From assembly GCA_030762175.1 (NCBI GenBank), contig CM060833.1:66708001-66772000 (forward strand): a DNA stretch of 64,000 bases, read 5' to 3'. The position numbers were made by a program, and so were the translations under genes. The stretch comes from Metallyticus violacea (lineage: Eukaryota; Arthropoda; Insecta; Mantodea; Metallyticidae). The notes beneath the pieces are model-generated. The model made no database searches. It saw nothing but the letters and a program-made list of their open reading frames with translations, and was not told the origin of the DNA. Positions 58,126 to 64,000 of this stretch are shown one piece after another (positions within the stretch are counted from its first letter, which is position 1; each line of letters starts with the position of its first letter).

Positions 58126-58804
58126 TTACAAGACTACTTAATCTTTCACTGTAATTAAATGAGATTCATCAAGTTCGGTTTATACAAGCATTCCGATATG
58201 AGTTGAAGTTAGGAAATGTGCAAGGTGTTAATCTGATATCTACGTCAAATCACGAGAAATTGACTAGTTTTAATAAAGATAAAAATCAAATATAAAGTTG
58301 AATTCCTGCCAGAAACAGTGTTTTACTCTCATGCCTTTGAAATTTAACGCGAACCAGCGTGGAATGTTCGTAGGTATTCACTGCTTGGTTAATTCCATAT
58401 AAAAAATTAAAACACAATGTAAAAACCGGTAGTTAGGCTGCACTTCTTTAGGCAGTTTTTAAACTAGCGAAGTTAAGCCTCCAGGAGGGGGCTTGTTGTA
58501 ACTTGTTTGTTTTTGTTAGAATGTGTAAAATGAAGTCAAAAGGCAGTTGTTCTGTCTTTTGATAGGAACATATGCCTGTGATGCATATTACAAAAATCGA
58601 TCGAAACCTTATCATTCAATCTTTAAGAACCATATTCTGGAAATAAGTGCCGAAAAATCGACTGTGTTCACAGAATCGAAAATATATAGCATTTATAAAC
58701 AAATATTTGGCTTAAAAATTACTTCAGTGAACACATGCCTACATGAACACTCGTATCCAGACATGCAGGGAGAAAACAAAATAGGTTAAAGGTAAAAAAC
58801 CCAA
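58126..58804. other. No gene seen
   Basis: AT-rich. An imperfect palindrome gttaagcctccaggaggggg lies near 58473. The 80-codon frame at 58547-58789 has no motif. Confidence 0.4.
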
Positions 58805-58816
58805 ATAAAATGACGG

Positions 58817-59096
58817 TTTTTTTAATGATGTTTAACGCCCGTTTTTACTACTTAGGCACCACAGGCGGTGAACACTGATGATGCATGAGATGGCATGATA
58901 AATTGGAAAAGGATTTTTTTTAAAGAAGGAAACGTTCCAGGCCTAAGTTTAGAGTACCTCCCCGGCATCTCCCGGTTATGAAGGCTGAGGAAAACCTTAA
59001 AAAATCTCAGTCAGGAAGGACGGTCCTGGCGGGATTTGAATCCCAGAGCTGCTGCTCACGAGTCCGTGCCTTAACGACCTCGGCCACCCGTGGCGG
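58817..59096 (-). mobile_element. SINE B, full-length copy
   Basis: Minus strand: head ccgccacgggtggccgaggt at 59096, ttaaggcacggactcgtgag, a B box reading gggattcaaatcccgcc, body complete, 3' end aaaacgggcgttaaacatca, A tail as a T-run at 58817-58823. Imperfect duplications aaaatgacggttt (58806-58818) and taagatggcggttt (59097-59110). Confidence 0.94.
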
Positions 59097-59110
59097 TAAG
59101 ATGGCGGTTT

Positions 59111-60620
59111 GAGAGCCCTTGGCATCTTATTTAGTTTAATGCTCAGTTTTAAGAGGCATGTATGTTCACCCTTTAAACATAATTTTTATTGTATTCACAT
59201 TTTTGTATAATTTACATGTTGAATGCTTAATTTTAATAATTTTTTATCCTGTGGGTAAATCTTGAATCTCTTCATGAAATATACATATCATTTAGGGAAA
59301 TTTTAAATAATATACAAGTATAGACTGTTGGAGGTTCATTAACACAGGGGAAAAGGCGTTGGTTATTTTGAAACGAAGGTTAACACATAAAGAGGGATAA
59401 TTTAGTTACTGTATCTGATTTGTGATTGGTAATATTCGTTTTGAAGAAAAACATGGAAACCGATGGAAAAACAGTTAAAAGTTAATTATCAAACAGAGCA
59501 AACATGTATGACAGGACCACATTCCTTCCGCTCGTCGGAGCCAGTTCTATATCATGTAAAGTCTGCACTGCAGGTGTGCAGTCATTGTATCGTCTTACAT
59601 TTGGATAATTGGAATGTTTAAATAATGTTATAACGTAACCTAGTGCATTACGGATGCAACCTTTCTCTCTCATAGTCCTTGCTAAGTGAGATATGTTTCA
59701 TTTTTGTTAGGCGAAACTGGGTAGGGCTACCTGTATTAATATGTCGTAGAAGATATTTGTAGGCAAAGGAGTCAGGATCGTACTGTTGTTTACGGAACAT
59801 GCAAAGCAATAGAGGGGAATTAGAGTTTTAGCTTCAAGTTTAAAGTTTCGGTGCCGTGAATAAGACTTATGCAACCCGATATCGGCATTTCTTTTGTCAT
59901 TTTAAATTTTGCAAATGTCTTAAAATGTACTACTATTATTGCTTGGTGTCTATCCTTTGGTAAGCTGATTTGCTTTTGGAGAGAAAGTCTAGAAACGGGA
60001 TGTTATATGATATTATCACTTACTATTGCCGCGTGCCTACAGTAAGCGGGAATCATATTACGTATGCAAGACCGGCAGGCTATCAGGAGGTAATACCGGG
60101 AATCCCCAGAGAGTGGAACCAAATTGGCACATTTAGACTGTACATGTCCTGTGGAGTAGGATTAACAACGATGAGAAATGATCTCCGAAGTTCTCAGGAC
60201 CTATCGACTATAGAGCTGTATTTGTTATTTTTGTTTAGAAAATAATTTATCATACAACATTTATTAGAATGCACAAGAACCGGAATTAATGTTATTGTAT
60301 AATTTGCTTAATGAAACGAAGAAATACAACGCCTGATACACCCAATGAGTATGTTACTACAGCTTTTACAACTGAGCTCCATGAGTTTGTAACCAGGAAA
60401 GATCTGGAAAAAGAAGGCAACAATGGAACCAAAATACTGCTACTTGTAAAATTTTGTTCCGTTTTCTATTTCCTATTAAATAATCTGGCAAATCTCTAAC
60501 AATGCTAATAAATGAGGAAATGGGAATCACTCTATCTGATCCATTATAAATATTTTATTTTGTTTGTTAATGTTCCATCCCTACACTCTCTAGTAGTCGT
60601 CTTTTTATTCATTTCCTCTA
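59111..60620. other. No identified gene
   Basis: Several frames of 60-90 codons occur (59482-59673 minus, 59970-60245 plus, 60311-60499 plus). The minus-strand region 59.5-59.85 kb has a moderately protein-like run (KQQYDPDSFAYKYLLRHINT) but I cannot assign it. Confidence 0.35.
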
Positions 60621-61230
60621 TTATTTAACTATTCTTTTTGGTACTTTTTCCTCTTTCAGGATTTTTGTGACATCCTCTGGGCTAATCCGATCAAATTTTT
60701 TGACTAGGTCCACAAAACAAATAAAATTTATATTGAATATTTAATAATTTTTTCGACCATCTGACGGATAATGAATATTCCATCTGTAGTTTCTCCATTT
60801 TGTCTAAATCATTTTCTCCCTAATGGTTATATCATACAAACACTTCCTTTGCATTATTTTTAAAACAATTTTAATAGTGATGGCAGAAGGGCCATTCCTG
60901 CATAATTTTCCGGATGGTTTTTGTTATTCTTTTTACATATAAAAACGGTTATAGTGTTTTTTTCCATTTTTAGGCATTTTTTCCTTCATACAAAACTTTA
61001 AAGAATTTAGTTAATTTTTCCATTAAGCTTTTATCATCATACTTTGTATTTATTGTGTACATCGTCAGATCATGGTGGCTTTCTATTCTTCTAGTTTTTT
61101 CAGTTTCTATTGTCTCATCCTCTTTAACATTAATTTCTTCCTGTGACGTAGAATCTCCTTGATCACTTTCGTCATCTTTAACATTTTCATAAAAAGTTCT
61201 TCAAAATGCAGTTTCCATCTTGCGGATCCT
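60621..61230 (-). pseudogene. LINE reverse-transcriptase fragment
   Basis: On the minus strand the frames give a linker MEKLTKFFKVLYEGK (about 61040), NYAGMALLPSLLKIVLKIMQ (like NYRGI.LL....K....I), an eroded GFR..+STTD segment (LDKMEKLQMEYSLS) and FICFVDLVKKFDRISPEDV followed by KILKEEKVPKRIVK. The last is reverse-transcriptase motif A with its catalytic Asp (F.D..KAFD.V). Motifs B to E, the endonuclease and the tail are missing. Sense-strand A-richness fits an old LINE. Clade not assigned. Confidence 0.75.
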
Positions 61231-63861
61231 ATTGTATTAATTTCTCTAATTTTTTTCATTTCCTTAACATTTTACACACTTTCCATATAATTCCAAATCC
61301 ATACATTCACTCCAGTTTTATTGTGTTATTTATTGAATTTTGAATCTGTTTATATATCCAACTCCAGAGGTCTGCATTTCAGAAAAGCTGTACTCCTTTT
61401 GTAAACCACTATAGTCCCCCTGTTTGTATCGTCTTTGTTGTTCTCTATCTTCAAGCTTGTACTGAGCGCTTACCACGTTTTGTTTATTTTTTATGCTGAA
61501 TTCAGCTAGAAATACATTATTAATATGTTTTTTGTTTCATTCGTTTTCTATTGAAGTCTTTTGCACTAGTGTTCTAATAATTCAACATTTATGTCGTTTT
61601 TCTGTCAGCTCTCTTTTCATTTTCTTTTTTTTTTAATTCTTATTTGATTTTACCTAATAGCATAAGGTTCATTTCAATGTTTGCAGAATTCAGAGTTCTT
61701 ACATCTAATATTTTACTAGACGAGGTTTTTCTATTCGTTATTATATAGTAAATTGCAAATTTACTCCATCCTATAAATAAATAAATAAATAAATACTTAT
61801 ACTTGATATATTGAATATTATGTATTTCTTAGTGCATTTAAATCGCTCGTTAATGTAACTACATTTAGATATTTTTTTCTATCTGATTAGGAACATCTTT
61901 ATAAAATATCCTTCTTTCATTTCTTGGTTTACTAATGTCTGGTGTGTATGCACTCAAAGCTAGACATGGATCTTGACTGTAGACAACAAGTGGAAGGGGT
62001 AATATAGGCTACGAGCTGCAAATCACTCTCTCCCCTTGGACCTGTAGTTCTAGTTTACCTGCCGGGCGGGGGCTTGTAACTATGTTCTTACTTTTCTTTA
62101 TAAGTTCAAATATTGAACAGTTTAAAAAAATTGTGCCGTTCTTGCGATATTCTTTTGATTTCAAGCCGATACACCACTTTTACTTCACCAGACCACGTCG
62201 GCATGCTACAACGAGTAGGATTTGTTTGACATGCTTCAAGCTAATTGAATGTTCGAGAAAGCGATGTTATAGATATTCTGGGTGGCGTGCTCTCTACTTC
62301 TTCCTCTGAAGACTCTGGAAGTAAAGTCGTTTTAACTCTTCATTTTAATTGTTAGTTCCGGAGCCTTCTTCGTCATGTACACCCAGTGACTGAGGTGTAA
62401 TTTTGCTATGGAACACTTTATAGAAAATTGTTAATTGTACTGTATTATACTTTACATTTATATTAAGAGGGAACATGTATTTTTAATGTGATTTGTTGAA
62501 TTTATTGTGACCAAGGGACATATTTAAAAGCTTTATTTATTGTCAAAGTGTGAAATTTCCTAATATACTCGTGGTCCAGTCTTATTTGCCAGGAATATGA
62601 TTACTAAATAGTAAATTTTGCAAGCATTTAGAGCTTCAAAGATTTTAAAGTTTCAAAGCTTCAAATTTAATATTTCAAGTGTTTTCTAATTATCTAAATG
62701 ATGTATTGCTGAGCTACGTTTACAATATTTGCATGTTCAAAGCTGATTTATGCTTTACCACAATTCCTTTTTACTCAAAACTGAAATACATATATTTTAT
62801 GTGTTTAATGTATAAATTATTGTTGCTCATTAAACTACACTGCAGCATTAAAATGTTACCTTAATATGGCCATATCCTTGGGATTTTCTTTCCAGCATAC
62901 TCCCAAAGGTAAATCTTATCTAGGCACAAATGAAAGAGTATTTATTCAGGTTGTTAAATTATAAAACCGTGATATGATGCATTTTTTATTTTGTTTTACT
63001 CCTATTCTTACACAGGCGGTCAAGTAAATTTGTGTTTATTTTTACATTATCGCTAATTGTTGTGGATATGTAGTGTGACATACTTACTCTTTTCTAAAGA
63101 GTTTCTATTTGAGTCTAAAAGTGAAATTTTTACCTTATTTTATTTAGCTATATCTGTACAAAGAATCTCTGAATAAAAACAAATATATTCGGGGTTTGAA
63201 GCTTTCATTTAACATTTTACCGTAACAGATAAAGGGACATAACCTATTATCGATGTATGCATTATACATCAGGCAACAATATCGTGTTTTCTGTAATTGT
63301 ATTTTCCTTTTAAAGGGAAGACTGCAGAATAACTGCATTTCTTTAAACATTTAGCTCATTTTACCTTGCTGGTATTCAGGGAGGTTAGAATCGAACTTAT
63401 TCAGAATGTAAACTCCTGCACCAAAAGGAATATAATTCAAATAGGTAGCTATACATAAGTTCAAAATAGCTCTGCTCCATCATCTGTTCTAACTTTGATT
63501 AACTTGTATTGGTAATTGTGGCAATTCCGGATTAACAAGTGCTTTTTTGTGACTGCATGTGTGACTATTATAGGAAATGAAATCAAAGCAGGCAATCGTC
63601 CATATAAGCGAATATAAAAATCACCGTTGGCCAGCGTGCTTCCACATTTGATACAGTTTACGTGATTACTGCGACACGTACAACTGGGGGCGAGTAATGG
63701 TAACTTCAACAAGTATGCCATAAAGACGACACCCTACCAAAGATTGTATGATCGGTTGAGGACAACAGACTATACATCGCCCCAGACATTTCTGTCGCAG
63801 CCGGTTGATTCCCTTTCTGACGCACATCACAACTTGAGAGGGTGCAGCGACCCAACCTTAA
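61231..63861. other. No gene seen; small tandem tracts
   Basis: T-rich on the plus strand up to about 62.0 kb, probably partly the same LINE on minus, then AT-rich. An (AAAT)n tract at 61773-61795. An 86-codon ATG frame on minus at 63721-63461 contains paired cysteines (CTCRSNHVNCIKC) but has no known family. Confidence 0.4.
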
Positions 63862-64000
63862 GTTCTGGTGTATTGCACCACAATAGCCTGACCCAAAACG
63901 CGGGTTCGAACCCGGCCAGGATCGATGGATTTTTTCGGGCGTAAAAATCCTAAGTATGGCTTCCTTCGGAAGGGAAGTAAAGCCGTGGGTCCCGTGTCGT
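63862..64000 (+). mobile_element. SINE A, cut by the window end
   Basis: The head is diverged (gttctggtgtattgcaccac, aatagcctgacccaaaacgc) but the B box gggttcgaacccgg is perfect, and the body (gtaaaaatcctaagtatggc, gaagtaaagccgtgggtccc) follows to the last base. The remainder lies beyond the window. Confidence 0.92.

Noticed and set aside
59482..59850. Protein-like minus-strand run at 59.5-59.85 kb
   Set aside because: Broken by stops and frameshifts and not assignable to any family I know.

Overview
This window looks like intergenic or intronic DNA from a large, AT-rich arthropod genome, most likely an insect. The evidence is the overall AT richness, many decayed mariner/Tc1-type transposases of the kind common in insects, fragments of several non-LTR retrotransposons, abundant tRNA-derived SINEs and long (ATT)n microsatellites. 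SINE heads of this type make me think of a polyneopteran insect such as a cockroach or termite, but I cannot fix the species. I found no rRNA or tRNA gene, no CRISPR array, no bacterial-type operon and no host protein-coding gene I can name. Almost every open reading frame of 60-110 codons is a chance frame or lies in a repeat.

Layout. 0-9.6 kb: AT-rich DNA with a short signal-peptide-like open stretch before a splice donor (258), a helix-turn-helix transposase remnant (1.0-1.3 kb), SINE B (1.3 kb), SINE A (2.4 kb) and a LINE tail with an RNase H motif (4.65-5.2 kb). 9.6-22 kb: few repeats, one SINE A at each end, a promoter-like cluster near 11.2-11.6 kb and a second signal-peptide-like frame at 16.75 kb. 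22-34 kb: a transposon graveyard with Tc1-like and mariner pieces, SINE A, B and C copies and a LINE C-terminus. 34-47 kb: further mariner remnants, one with its centre deleted, plus SINEs, a strongly A-rich strand-asymmetric domain (40.2-42.1 kb) and a 145-bp (ATT)n array. 47-64 kb: a 51-bp tandem repeat, a Tc1-like transposase split by SINE B, LINE 3' ends, and a 1.1-kb DNA transposon with roughly 100-bp inverted repeats that contains a SINE A.

Two SINE families dominate. SINE A (about 290 bp, ten copies) has a head resembling class I tRNAs. SINE B (about 280-300 bp, ten copies) has a Ser/Leu-like class II head. A third, SINE C, is seen once and shares its A/T-rich 3' tail with SINE A. Several insertions have clean target-site duplications, so the order of events can be read: DNA transposons arrived first, and SINE B, SINE A and an unidentified 566-bp GC-rich retro-inserted unit landed in them later. 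That 566-bp unit (24272-24837), flanked by perfect 14-bp duplications inside a mariner reading frame, is the least explained and most interesting feature here.
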